Shown here one piece after another: positions 26,503-34,293 of a stretch of 64,000 bases of DNA. The DNA comes from Shimia_B sp038525525 (GTDB lineage Bacteria > Pseudomonadota > Alphaproteobacteria > Rhodobacterales > Rhodobacteraceae), in contig JBCBHO010000003.1 of NCBI GenBank assembly GCA_038525525.1, forward strand, positions 248,001-312,000. The letters run 5' to 3'. The position numbers were made by a program, and so were the translations under genes. The stretch's first letter is position 1. The number at the start of each line of letters is the position of its first letter. The notes beneath the pieces were generated by a model. It was not told the origin of the DNA, did not search any database, and saw only the letters and a list, made by a program, of their open reading frames with translations.

Positions 26503-27374
26503 CCTCCGAGGAGACGACACAGGTCATCGAGTTGATCGAGGTCCTTGTACCGGATGCTGAGCGTGCCGCCGTCGTTGCCAGGCGCATGATCCAAGATTAC
26601 CCGCATGCCAAGCGTCGCCGAGAGGTCTCCTTCGAGAGCCTTCGTATCTGCATCCTTTTCAGTCTTGCCCCGTGACTGCGCCGCCGATTTCTTCGGTTTC
26701 TTCACGAGCTTTTCGGCCTCTCGAACAGAGAGCCCCTTCCGCACGATCTCAGCCGCCAGCGCAGACGCATTGCTGGATGTAATGATCGCCCTCGCATGGC
26801 CTGCCGAAAGCTTTCCAGCGGAGAGCATGGTCAGAACATCCTCGGGAAGACTCAGTAATCTCAATGCGTTAGCGATATATGACCGGCTTTTTCCCAGAGC
26901 GCTGGCCATTTGTTCCTGTGTGCGGTCAAATCGATCCATGAGCTGCTGGAAGCCTTGCGCTTCTTCGACGGCGGTGAGATCAGCGCGCTGAATATTCTCG
27001 ATGATCGCGACCTCGAGCACTTCCGTATCGCTGAAAGTGCGGATGACGATAGGCACAGCATGAAGCTTTGCGCGCTGCGCGGCGCGCCAACGGCGCTCAC
27101 CGGCTACAATCTCGAATGCCCCCTCAATACTCGGATGCGGGCGCACCACGAGTGGTTGGATAATGCCCTTCTCCGAGATCGAGGCTGTCAGCTCTTCAAG
27201 GTCGGCCTCGGCAAACACGCGCCGGGGTTGATCAGGATTTGGATGGACGAGCTCGATAGGCGCCTCGGTGACCGCGTCCTGCTTTAATGACTTCGCTGGC
27301 TCTTGCGCAGGCTCTACGTCTGCCATGAGCGCCGATAGGCCCCGTCCGAGCCCACGCTTTCTATCCTGTGCCAT
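26499..27374 (-). CDS. parB: Chromosome-partitioning protein ParB
   Basis: A 291-residue ParB that binds parS, spreads as a CTP-dependent clamp and segregates the origin with ParA. The CTP-binding GERRWRAAQ motif lies near residue 90, the helix-turn-helix (EQMASALGKSRSYIANALRL) near 155-175, and a C-terminal dimerisation tail ends the protein. Its start overlaps parA by 14 bp. Two perfect parS sites lie 1.4 and 3.3 kb upstream in the same gene cluster. Confidence 0.96.
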   Translation of the reverse strand: MAQDRKRGLGRGLSALMADVEPAQEPAKSLKQDAVTEAPIELVHPNPDQPRRVFAEADLEELTASISEKGIIQPLVVRPHPSIEGAFEIVAGERRWRAAQRAKLHAVPIVIRTFSDTEVLEVAIIENIQRADLTAVEEAQGFQQLMDRFDRTQEQMASALGKSRSYIANALRLLSLPEDVLTMLSAGKLSAGHARAIITSSNASALAAEIVRKGLSVREAEKLVKKPKKSAAQSRGKTEKDADTKALEGDLSATLGMRVILDHAPGNDGGTLSIRYKDLDQLDDLCRLLGG

Positions 27375-28197
27375 GCGTCGCCTCTTTCTTTGCGCTCTTG
27401 GTATGCCTGGAAAGCACCTCTCGCGCCAATGCGAGATAAGCCTCTGCCCCCTTGGAGGTGGGATCGTACTGCAGCACGGGCATTGCGAAGGATGGAGCTT
27501 CGCTCAGCCGCACATTTCGTGGCACGATCGTCTTGAAAACAAGATCGCCAAGGTTTTCACGCGCATCAGCCTCCACTTGTTGCGAGAGATTATTGCGCCG
27601 ATCAAACATCGTGAGGACGACGCCCTCGATTCTCAGCCTCGGGTTCGCGGTCGTACGAATTTCACGGATCGTCAACATCAGCTGCGAGAGGCCCTCCAAT
27701 GCGAAAAACTCGCTCTGGAGAGGGATGAGGACGCTGTCAGCCGCGACCATCGCGTTGACGGTCAAGAGATTGAGCGATGGCGGGCAATCAATGAGGATGT
27801 AATCGTACCGCGACGTGGCCTGCAGGATTTGCAAAGCGTCGGCCAAGAGATGGGAGCGTTTCTCGGTCGAAATGAGCTCGATGTCAGCTGAGCTGAGATC
27901 AACCGTACTCGGGACAAGATCGAGGTTCTCCACCTCACTCTTCCAGATGACTTCCTCTACTGGCGTGTCTTCGAGGAGGACATCATAGGCAGTCGCCGTC
28001 CGATCTTCTGGCAAGAGGCCGAGACCCGTGGATGCATTTCCCTGTGGATCAAGGTCGATGAGCAGTACGCGCCGGCCTTCCTGTGCCAGGGCTGCGCCGA
28101 GATTGATCGTCGTGGTCGTCTTTCCGACGCCGCCTTTCTGATTGGAAATGGCGACGACACGCGCGCGCGGCGTGAGGAGTGGGTCAGAGGCGGACAA
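27361..28197 (-). CDS. parA: Chromosome-partitioning ATPase ParA
   Basis: A 278-residue Walker-type ATPase. The deviant Walker A KGGVGKTTTTINLGAAL is at about residues 21-37, preceded by VVAISNQ, and the Walker B LLIDLDPQGNASTGLG follows. No N-terminal DNA-binding domain is present, as expected for a chromosomal ParA. It overlaps rsmG by 14 bp and parB by 14 bp, so it belongs to the mnmE-mnmG-rsmG-parA-parB unit. Confidence 0.96.
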   Translation of the reverse strand: MSASDPLLTPRARVVAISNQKGGVGKTTTTINLGAALAQEGRRVLLIDLDPQGNASTGLGLLPEDRTATAYDVLLEDTPVEEVIWKSEVENLDLVPSTVDLSSADIELISTEKRSHLLADALQILQATSRYDYILIDCPPSLNLLTVNAMVAADSVLIPLQSEFFALEGLSQLMLTIREIRTTANPRLRIEGVVLTMFDRRNNLSQQVEADARENLGDLVFKTIVPRNVRLSEAPSFAMPVLQYDPTSKGAEAYLALAREVLSRHTKSAKKEATHGTG

Positions 28198-28786
28198 GGT
28201 GCTCGACTTCTAGAATTGTTGCGGTTCGATCTGTTTGGCTTTGATGAGCCTTGGAGGAAAAAGACCACGTCTGCCGCGCATCGACCAGTTCATTTTCAAG
28301 GTTTGCGCCCTTCATGAAAAGGCAACGCGCCCCTTTGGCCAGATGACGGTCAGCATATCCAAAAAGCTTCGTGCAAGGCGCGAGAGCGCGCGCCATACAA
28401 AGGTCCGCCTTCTGGGCAGGGGCCTCTTCAATGCGGGAGGTGATCACCTCTGCATTCAATCCGTACGTTCTGATGGCCGTGCGGAGGAACTCCGATTTGC
28501 GTCGGTCGCTCTCAATGAGGGTGAAGTGGCGGGGTGGGTCATATTCGCGTGTGACGATTGCGAGGGGGATGGCGGGAAGGCCGCCGCCGCTGCCGAGGTC
28601 TACGATTAACGTCGAGGATCCAAGAAAACGGAGCAGTTGAACGCTGTCCTCGATGTGGCGGGACCAAGCGGCATCCACCGTGTTACGACTGATCAGGTTG
28701 ATCGTGGCATTCCATTTCAAGAGAAGCCCCTGAAAGCCCTCGAGCATGGCTTTTGTTTCACGTGAAACATCCAAGTCAGCTGGCAC
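28184..28786 (-). CDS. rsmG: 16S rRNA (guanine-N7) methyltransferase RsmG
   Basis: A 200-residue SAM-dependent methyltransferase that modifies G527 of 16S rRNA. The SAM-binding motif VDLGSGGGLPAIPLAI is near residues 62-77. The start is uncertain: GTG at 28786 gives MPADLDVSRETKAML and overlaps mnmG by 11 bp; a TTG at 28774 gives a protein four residues shorter. The VSRET codons coincide with a perfect parS palindrome, so this N-terminal sequence is partly dictated by the ParB site. Confidence 0.93.
   Translation of the reverse strand: MPADLDVSRETKAMLEGFQGLLLKWNATINLISRNTVDAAWSRHIEDSVQLLRFLGSSTLIVDLGSGGGLPAIPLAIVTREYDPPRHFTLIESDRRKSEFLRTAIRTYGLNAEVITSRIEEAPAQKADLCMARALAPCTKLFGYADRHLAKGARCLFMKGANLENELVDARQTWSFSSKAHQSQTDRTATILEVEHLVRL
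28754..28769. promoter_or_regulatory. parS: parS site 1 (ParB binding site) in rsmG
   Basis: TGTTTCACGTGAAACA is a perfect 16-bp palindrome identical to the known chromosomal parS consensus. It lies within the first codons of rsmG, where it encodes the VSRET residues, and 1.4 kb upstream of the end of the parA-parB pair. As a centromere it should load ParB close to the origin. Confidence 0.92.
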
Positions 28787-30650
28787 GTCGGATATCGCTC
28801 TTCAGCCTGGCAAGAAGCAAGAGCGTCGCCGCGGGCGTCATCCCCTCGATCCGGCCTGCTTGCGCGAGCGTTTCCGGGCGAATGAAGCTCAGCTTTACTC
28901 GCAACTCAGACGAAAGTCCGTCGACGGCTTCGAAGTCAAAGTCCGGCGGGAAGGCCCAATCCGCATCGCGTTTCAGGACCTCAATGTCGCGCTTCTGCCG
29001 CTCAATGTAGCTGTGATACAGCGCCTGCCGGGCCAGCTGAGCACGGGTACCAGCATCGACTGTCTCCAAATCCTCGGAGAGAGGGAGGAGATCCTCGAAT
29101 GAAACACCCGGAAACGCCAGAAGCTCTATCCCGTCGCGTCTCTGACCGTCTTCCTTCACCTCAATTCCTGCTGCTCGCGCTTCTTTGGGGGTGACAGAGA
29201 TGTCGGTGAGCATTTGCTCCGCTTCGTTCAAGGCACTCAATTTTTTTGAGAAGGCCGTCCATTGATCCTCACCGATGAGCGCTGTGTCCCGACCAAGCGG
29301 CGTTAGGCGCTGATCGGCATTGTCCGCGCGCAGGGCCAGCCTGTACTCAGCTCGGCTGGTGAACATGCGATAGGGCTCCGTGACGCCTCTCGTCGTCAGA
29401 TCATCGATCATCACTCCGATGTAGGCGTCGGATCGGCCGAGGACGAGACCGTCACGGCCATGCGCACGGCACATCGCGTTAACACCTCCGAGCAGGCCCT
29501 GAGCCGCCGCCTCTTCATAGCCTGTCGTCCCATTGATCTGACCCGCGAGGAAAAGACCGGGTAATTCGGGCAATTCGAGCGTATTGCCAAGGCCGCGGGG
29601 ATCTATGAAATCATATTCGATTGCGTAGCCCGGTTGCAGGATCTCTGCTGCTTCTAGCCCGAAGATTGATCGGACATACGAGAGCTGAACATCGCTGGGC
29701 AACGATGTCGAAATGCCGTTTGGATACACGGTGTGATCCTTCAGGCCTTCCGGCTCCAAGAACACCTGGTGCGCATCCTTTTCCGCGAAACGCACGACCT
29801 TGTCCTCGATGGAGGGGCAGTATCTCGGTCCTGTGCTCTCGATAGTCCCGCCATACATCGCAGAGCGCGCTAGGTTTTCGCGAATGATGTCGTGGGTCTG
29901 AGCATTTGTGTGCGTGATCCCGCAAGAAATCTGCGGCACCGCCACTTCGCGCGTGGAGAACGAAAAGAAAGTTGGATCATCGTCGCCGGGCTGTGTCTCA
30001 AGCTTTTCCCACGCGATGGTTCGGCCATCCAAGCGTGGGGGTGTACCTGTCTTGAGGCGCCCGGTGCGTAGGCCCAAATCTCTCAAGCGACTTGCTAGCC
30101 GTGTGACGGCAGCTTCGCCCATGCGGCCGCCGCTCAGGTTTTCATGTCCGATGTGGATCACCCCGCCGAGGAACGTGCCGGTGGTCAACACGACAGAGCG
30201 GCAGCTAACCTCAGATCCATCTCCTAAGACGACGCCCGATACCGCACCGTCCGTCTGCAGCAGGTCAACTACTTCTGCTTCAATGACTGAGACATTTGGG
30301 TACGCGCTCAAGGCGGTCTGGATCGCGCGACGGTACAGTGATCGGTCTGACTGCGCCCGTGGGCCCTGCACGGCAGGCCCTTTTCTCTTGTTGAGCAGGC
30401 GAAACTGGATGCCGGACGCATCCGCTGCTTTTCCCGTAAGGCCTCCGAGCGCATCGATCTCTCGAACGATGTGCCCCTTTCCCAGACCTCCGATCGCCGG
30501 GTTGCACGACATCACTCCGATCCTGGAAGCGTCCAAGGTGACAAGCGCTACTTGCCCGCCCATGCGCGCAGCGGCGGCGGCTGCTTCGCTTCCCGCGTGC
30601 CCCCCGCCTACGACGACGACATCGAACTTCGATTGTTTCACGTGAAACAC
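28776..30650 (-). CDS. mnmG: tRNA uridine-5-carboxymethylaminomethyl modification enzyme MnmG
   Basis: FAD-dependent partner of MnmE for cmnm5U at the tRNA wobble position. From the GTG at 30650 the product has 624 residues and begins MFHVKQSKFDVVVVGGGHAG, the FAD-binding glycine motif; a TTG at 30668 would add six residues. The GTG is preferred because it is preceded by GGAAGTAGGA and lies two bases after the mnmE stop. The second parS palindrome lies immediately inside this start. Confidence 0.96.
   Translation of the reverse strand: MFHVKQSKFDVVVVGGGHAGSEAAAAAARMGGQVALVTLDASRIGVMSCNPAIGGLGKGHIVREIDALGGLTGKAADASGIQFRLLNKRKGPAVQGPRAQSDRSLYRRAIQTALSAYPNVSVIEAEVVDLLQTDGAVSGVVLGDGSEVSCRSVVLTTGTFLGGVIHIGHENLSGGRMGEAAVTRLASRLRDLGLRTGRLKTGTPPRLDGRTIAWEKLETQPGDDDPTFFSFSTREVAVPQISCGITHTNAQTHDIIRENLARSAMYGGTIESTGPRYCPSIEDKVVRFAEKDAHQVFLEPEGLKDHTVYPNGISTSLPSDVQLSYVRSIFGLEAAEILQPGYAIEYDFIDPRGLGNTLELPELPGLFLAGQINGTTGYEEAAAQGLLGGVNAMCRAHGRDGLVLGRSDAYIGVMIDDLTTRGVTEPYRMFTSRAEYRLALRADNADQRLTPLGRDTALIGEDQWTAFSKKLSALNEAEQMLTDISVTPKEARAAGIEVKEDGQRRDGIELLAFPGVSFEDLLPLSEDLETVDAGTRAQLARQALYHSYIERQKRDIEVLKRDADWAFPPDFDFEAVDGLSSELRVKLSFIRPETLAQAGRIEGMTPAATLLLLARLKSDIRRAS
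30634..30649. promoter_or_regulatory. parS: parS site 2 (ParB binding site) in mnmG
   Basis: A second perfect TGTTTCACGTGAAACA palindrome begins inside the GTG start codon of mnmG and encodes the FHVK residues. It is identical to site 1 and 1,880 bp from it. Both sites are within 5 kb of the proposed replication origin. Confidence 0.92.
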
Positions 30651-30652
30651 TC

Positions 30653-31948
30653 CTACTTCCCGATGCAAAACGAAGAAAAGATCTGTCCGAGAACCTCCTC
30701 CACATCCACCTTCCCCAAGATGGCGTCAAGCTCTCGCACGGCAGCGCGCAGTTCCTCGGCAACAATCTCCTCGGGTGCGGATGCCTTCAGCGCGCTCAAA
30801 GCAGCGTTCAGGAAATCCTGACAAGCTCTGAGCCGCTCTTCCTGACGACGAGATGCCATTGGCCCAGATTTGTTCGCCTTTTCTTTCAATCGGTCGGCGA
30901 TCTCTGCCATAAGCTCCGACATGCCGGCGCCGGTCTGGGCTGAAATAGCTCCGGGTGCCTCCGTCAGATCGTGCTTGGTTTCCCGAACCACATCCCCAGG
31001 CCTCGCGATCTCGGCATACGGCTGCTCCCCGGGGTTACAAAGGAAAAGCCGAAGATCAGCGCCTCGAGCGCGCGTATACGCTCTGCTCACGCCAGCGCTT
31101 TCGATGGCGTCTTCCGTGGCGCGTAAACCAGCTGTGTCCAAAAAGGTGACCAGGTGCCCGCCCAGCGAGACGCGCGCCTCGATTACATCTCGCGTCGTCC
31201 CAGCAATATCGGAAACAAGCGCTGTGTCTCTTTGCGTTATCGCATTGATAAGAGTTGATTTTCCAACGTTCGGAGGGCCAACGATCGCGACTTCGAATCC
31301 TCTTTGCACTGCTCGCGCTGCACCCGCGCCATCGATCAGCTGCGTCACAAGAAATGCCACAGCTTCGATTTTGGTGCGCATAGCCTCGTCGAGACCATCT
31401 GGCAGCTCTTCATCCGAGAAATCGATCTGTGCTTCACTCAACGACAGTGCTTCCAAGAGACCCTGCCGCAAATCTAGAAACCTCTTGCTCAGATCACCCG
31501 CGAAAACGCTTTGCGCGCGACTGAGCTGTGCCTCTGTCTCTGCCTCGATGAGTTCTGCCAGCCCTTCAACCTGGACAAGATCCAGACGACCGTTCTCAAA
31601 CGCGCGGCGCGTGAAGTCCCCGGCTTCGGCGGCCCGGAGCCCAGGCAAGCTGGCAAGCTCCGCAAGAAGCTTGTCCACGACTGCCAAGCTTCCATGCGTA
31701 TGGAATTCAACCACTGGTTCACCTGTGAAGCTGGCGCCTGCTTCGAAACTCAAGATAAGTGCTTCGTCGATGAGCTCGCCACCGAGGCCTCGAACTTGAC
31801 GCAAGCCGGTTGTTCTTGGCCGCGGCAGCGTCCCCACCAGACTCTCGGAGGCCCTGAAGGCCTCTGGCCCGGAGACGCGAATGATCGCCACGCCCGCACG
31901 CCCCGGCGCCGTCGCCAGGGCGAAGATGGTCGACCCAACGCTCGACAT
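30653..31948 (-). CDS. mnmE: tRNA modification GTPase MnmE
   Basis: A 431-residue GTPase that forms the MnmEG complex. The N-terminal folate-binding domain (with FTGEPVVEFHTHGS), the inserted G domain with GPPNVGKSTLINAI and DIAGTTRDVIEA and DTAGLR, and the C-terminal cysteine motif CIGK are all present. It starts with ATG at 31948, six bases after rho ends, and is followed by mnmG after two bases. Confidence 0.95.
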   Translation of the reverse strand: MSSVGSTIFALATAPGRAGVAIIRVSGPEAFRASESLVGTLPRPRTTGLRQVRGLGGELIDEALILSFEAGASFTGEPVVEFHTHGSLAVVDKLLAELASLPGLRAAEAGDFTRRAFENGRLDLVQVEGLAELIEAETEAQLSRAQSVFAGDLSKRFLDLRQGLLEALSLSEAQIDFSDEELPDGLDEAMRTKIEAVAFLVTQLIDGAGAARAVQRGFEVAIVGPPNVGKSTLINAITQRDTALVSDIAGTTRDVIEARVSLGGHLVTFLDTAGLRATEDAIESAGVSRAYTRARGADLRLFLCNPGEQPYAEIARPGDVVRETKHDLTEAPGAISAQTGAGMSELMAEIADRLKEKANKSGPMASRRQEERLRACQDFLNAALSALKASAPEEIVAEELRAAVRELDAILGKVDVEEVLGQIFSSFCIGK

Positions 31949-31953
31949 GGCCG

Positions 31954-33225
31954 TCAGGTGTTCATGGAGTCGAAGAACTCGGAGTTCGTCTTCGTTTGCT
32001 TCAGCTTCGAAATGAGGAATTCGATCGCATCCGTGGTCCCCATCGGATTCAAGATGCGGCGAAGAACGTAGGTCTTCTGCAGATCGATCTTGTCGACGAG
32101 AAGATCCTCCTTCCGCGTGCCGCTCTTCAGGATATCCATCGCCGGGAACACGCGCTTGTCCGCCACTTTACGGTCGAGCACGATCTCCGAGTTACCCGTT
32201 CCCTTGAACTCTTCGAAGATCACTTCGTCCATGCGGGACCCGGTATCAATCAGCGCTGTCGCGATAATCGTCAGCGATCCACCTTCTTCGATGTTCCGCG
32301 CAGCACCGAAGAAGCGCTTAGGCCGTTGCAGCGCGTTGGCATCGACACCACCCGTCAGGACCTTACCGGATGAAGGCACCGTCGTATTGAACGCGCGGCC
32401 AAGGCGCGTAATCGAATCGAGCAGGATCACCACGTCACGCTTGTGCTCAACAAGACGCTTGGCCTTCTCGATCACCATCTCCGACACGGCGACGTGCCGC
32501 GTGGCCGGCTCATCGAATGTGGACGAGACCACCTCACCCTTCACGCTGCGCTGCATGTCCGTGACTTCTTCAGGACGCTCGTCGATGAGCAAGACGATCA
32601 GGTAGCACTCCGGATGGTTGCGCTCGATGGATGTCGCGATGTTCTGAAGGAGGACAGTCTTACCCGTCCTCGGCGGTGCCACGATCAGGGATCGCTGCCC
32701 TTTGCCGATGGGTGCGACGAGATCGATGATACGTGCGGAGCGATCCTTGGTCGTCGGATCGTCGATTTCCATGGTGAGCCGCTCATCGGGATAAAGCGGT
32801 GTCAGGTTGTCGAAGTTGATCTTGTGCCGTGCCCGTGCCGGATCTTCGAAATTGATCTTCGTCACCGAAGTCATCGCGAAATAGCGCTCGTTGTCCCCCG
32901 GCGCCTGGATCACACCCTCGATGGTGTCACCCGTTCGCATGGAAAACTGCCGGATCATGTCTGGAGATACATAGATATCGTCCGGACCTGGCAGGTAATT
33001 CGCTTCGGGGCTGCGCAGGAAGCCAAAGCCATCCTGCAGGACTTCGAGAACGCCATCACCCGAAACTTCCCAACCCTCTTCAGCCCGCTCTTTGAGGATC
33101 TGGAACATCATCTCACCCTTGCGCATGGTGGATGCGTTCTCGATCTCCAGCTCTTCAGCCATGGACAGAAGGTCCTTGGGGCTCTTCGCCTTCAGGTCAG
33201 CAAGGTTCAGCCGCTCAGCGGTCAT
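31954..33225 (-). CDS. rho: Transcription termination factor Rho
   Basis: A 423-residue hexameric RNA helicase. The N-terminal RNA-binding OLD-like region (LNLADLKAKSPKDLL) is followed by the cold-shock-like domain with DGFGFLRSPEANYLPGPDDI and the ATPase with Walker A APPRTGKTVLLQ and Walker B LIVLLIDERPEEV. The ATG at 33225 (MTAERLNLADLK) is chosen; a longer frame starts at 33264. First gene of the leftward origin-side operon. Dense convergent gene ends elsewhere in the window suggest Rho may matter for termination here. Confidence 0.95.
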   Translation of the reverse strand: MTAERLNLADLKAKSPKDLLSMAEELEIENASTMRKGEMMFQILKERAEEGWEVSGDGVLEVLQDGFGFLRSPEANYLPGPDDIYVSPDMIRQFSMRTGDTIEGVIQAPGDNERYFAMTSVTKINFEDPARARHKINFDNLTPLYPDERLTMEIDDPTTKDRSARIIDLVAPIGKGQRSLIVAPPRTGKTVLLQNIATSIERNHPECYLIVLLIDERPEEVTDMQRSVKGEVVSSTFDEPATRHVAVSEMVIEKAKRLVEHKRDVVILLDSITRLGRAFNTTVPSSGKVLTGGVDANALQRPKRFFGAARNIEEGGSLTIIATALIDTGSRMDEVIFEEFKGTGNSEIVLDRKVADKRVFPAMDILKSGTRKEDLLVDKIDLQKTYVLRRILNPMGTTDAIEFLISKLKQTKTNSEFFDSMNT

Positions 33226-33373
33226 CGCATGTCTCCAGTGCACGGCCCTTTGGGCGGTGCGCATTTTATATTCTGTGAAGGTGCAGTCCCAGAACAGGGC
33301 GCGATCTGCGCGTAGACCTTTCCCGTTTCTGAGTCAATCTGATCGAACTACGCCGGCGATGGCGAGCCAGACA

Positions 33374-33388
33374 TTAATAAAGAATTAT
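33374..33388. promoter_or_regulatory. CtrA-box-like site in oriC region
   Basis: TTAA-N7-TTAT, one base off the CtrA consensus TTAA-N7-TTAA, inside the AT-rich segment of the proposed origin. In AT-rich DNA this could arise by chance; an equally spaced twin at 33487 raises the odds slightly. Confidence 0.35.
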
Positions 33389-33428
33389 AAGAAAGAAGGT
33401 TGTTGTTTGTTTATGGGACACGAAAATC

Positions 33429-33437
33429 TGTGGATCA
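33429..33437 (-). promoter_or_regulatory. DnaA-box-like sequence in oriC region
   Basis: TGTGGATCA matches the reverse DnaA box TGTGGATAA except for one base. It lies beside the AT-rich segment at 33371-33420, the arrangement expected of an unwinding element with an adjacent DnaA site. Confidence 0.5.
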
Positions 33438-33486
33438 AAAGTTGTCTTCAAACTTGTAAACAGGGCTTTGAGAGAGCGCGTATGGA

Positions 33487-33501
33487 TTAACTGAATATTA
33501 T
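33487..33501. promoter_or_regulatory. Second CtrA-box-like site in oriC region
   Basis: TTAA-N7-TTAT with the same single mismatch as the site at 33374. It lies in the second AT-rich patch (33481-33520), 113 bp downstream of the first. Confidence 0.35.
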
Positions 33502-33684
33502 CAGATAGTTAAAGTGAAATTCCGACGAGCTTGGCGCCGTGGCTCGTCCTGTCCACAGGCCCTGATTTTCCTTTTCCACGTGTGGGAAACCGACGTGGCG
33601 TTGGGGAAGCGACGGATGTGTTGCCACGATCTGCCGTGCTAGGCCGCTTGTCCTCATTTTCCTCCGATGTCTATCCTCCGCGCC

Positions 33685-34293
33685 ATGCACGAAACTATCC
33701 ACAGCTCTTTCTTGCATCTCGCGTCGGGGTCGGTGGTCCGCCAGGAGCTGTTGAGAAGCTCTGGGCTGGATATCACGGCGCGTGCGGTCTCGCTCGATGA
33801 AGAGAAGATCAAGCAGGATGCACATATCCGGGCTCTTGGCTTTCCTGAGATGGCGATTGAACTCGCACGTCGCAAGGCCGCCGCTGCGGAGCCGACAGCG
33901 CGCTTCGTTCTGGGATGCGATCAACTGCTCGATGTTGAAGGTAGGCTGATCTCCAAAGTGGAGACGCGTGAAGCCGCGGCAGAGGTCTTGCAATCTCTAC
34001 AAGGCCGCACGCATCGCTTGCTCTCCGCCGCCGTTGTCTTCACGGCGGGAAGCGAGGTCTGGTCTGCGGTGACAGAGGCCAAGCTATCGATGCATCCGTT
34101 GAGTGCCGAAGACATCGACGGATATCTCGCGGCCACATGGCCCGAAGTTGGCAATTCGGTGGGCTGCTATCATCTCGAAGGCCGGGGTGTACGCCTCTTT
34201 TCACGGATCGAGGGGGATTACTTCACGATCCTCGGCTTGCCGCTGCTCGAGTTATTGAGTTTCCTGCGTGCAGAGGGAGGGCTCCGGCCATGA
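33685..34293 (+). CDS. maf: Maf-like nucleotide pyrophosphatase
   Basis: A Maf/HAM1-fold protein of about 202 residues that hydrolyses non-canonical or excess nucleoside triphosphates. The motif LASGSVVRQELL is near the N-terminus and FVLGCDQLL holds the catalytic acid. ATGs at 33667 and 33685 are both possible and neither has a clear ribosome-binding site; the shorter is listed. A DnaA-box-like sequence (CTATCCACA, 33695-33703) falls within its first codons. First gene of the rightward origin-side operon; its TGA overlaps the aroE ATG. Confidence 0.9.
   Translation: MHETIHSSFLHLASGSVVRQELLRSSGLDITARAVSLDEEKIKQDAHIRALGFPEMAIELARRKAAAAEPTARFVLGCDQLLDVEGRLISKVETREAAAEVLQSLQGRTHRLLSAAVVFTAGSEVWSAVTEAKLSMHPLSAEDIDGYLAATWPEVGNSVGCYHLEGRGVRLFSRIEGDYFTILGLPLLELLSFLRAEGGLRP
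33695..33703 (+). promoter_or_regulatory. DnaA-box-like sequence at the start of maf
   Basis: CTATCCACA differs from TTATCCACA at one base. It lies within the first codons of maf at the edge of the proposed origin, so it may be an origin-border DnaA site or may affect maf expression. Confidence 0.45.

Larger units (their letters stand above)
33226..33684. other. Probable chromosomal replication origin (oriC)
   Basis: The only gene-free stretch over 300 bases in the window. It separates leftward genes (rho to parB) from rightward genes (maf to dnaQ). Positions 33371-33420 have only 13 G or C in 50 bases, and 33481-33520 only 9 in 40, in an otherwise GC-rich window. It holds DnaA-box-like sequences at 33429-33437 (TGTGGATCA, one mismatch), 33549-33557 (CTGTCCACA, two mismatches), 33572-33580 and 33581-33589 (two each), with another one-mismatch box just inside maf at 33695. 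Two TTAA-N7-TTAT CtrA-like sites lie at 33374 and 33487. In other alphaproteobacteria oriC lies next to maf/hemE-type genes in this arrangement. Functional proof is absent. Confidence 0.72.

Noticed and set aside
33421..33460. Possible IHF site (WATCAA-N4-TTR) in the origin region
   Set aside because: GATCAA followed by AAGTTG matches neither the first W nor the terminal TTR, so it is too weak to call.
33572..33589. A third, degenerate parS near the origin (TTCCACGTGTGGGAA-like)
   Set aside because: It resembles a parS core CACGTG, but the two arms are not complementary, so it is not a palindrome; it is better viewed as two weak DnaA-like boxes.
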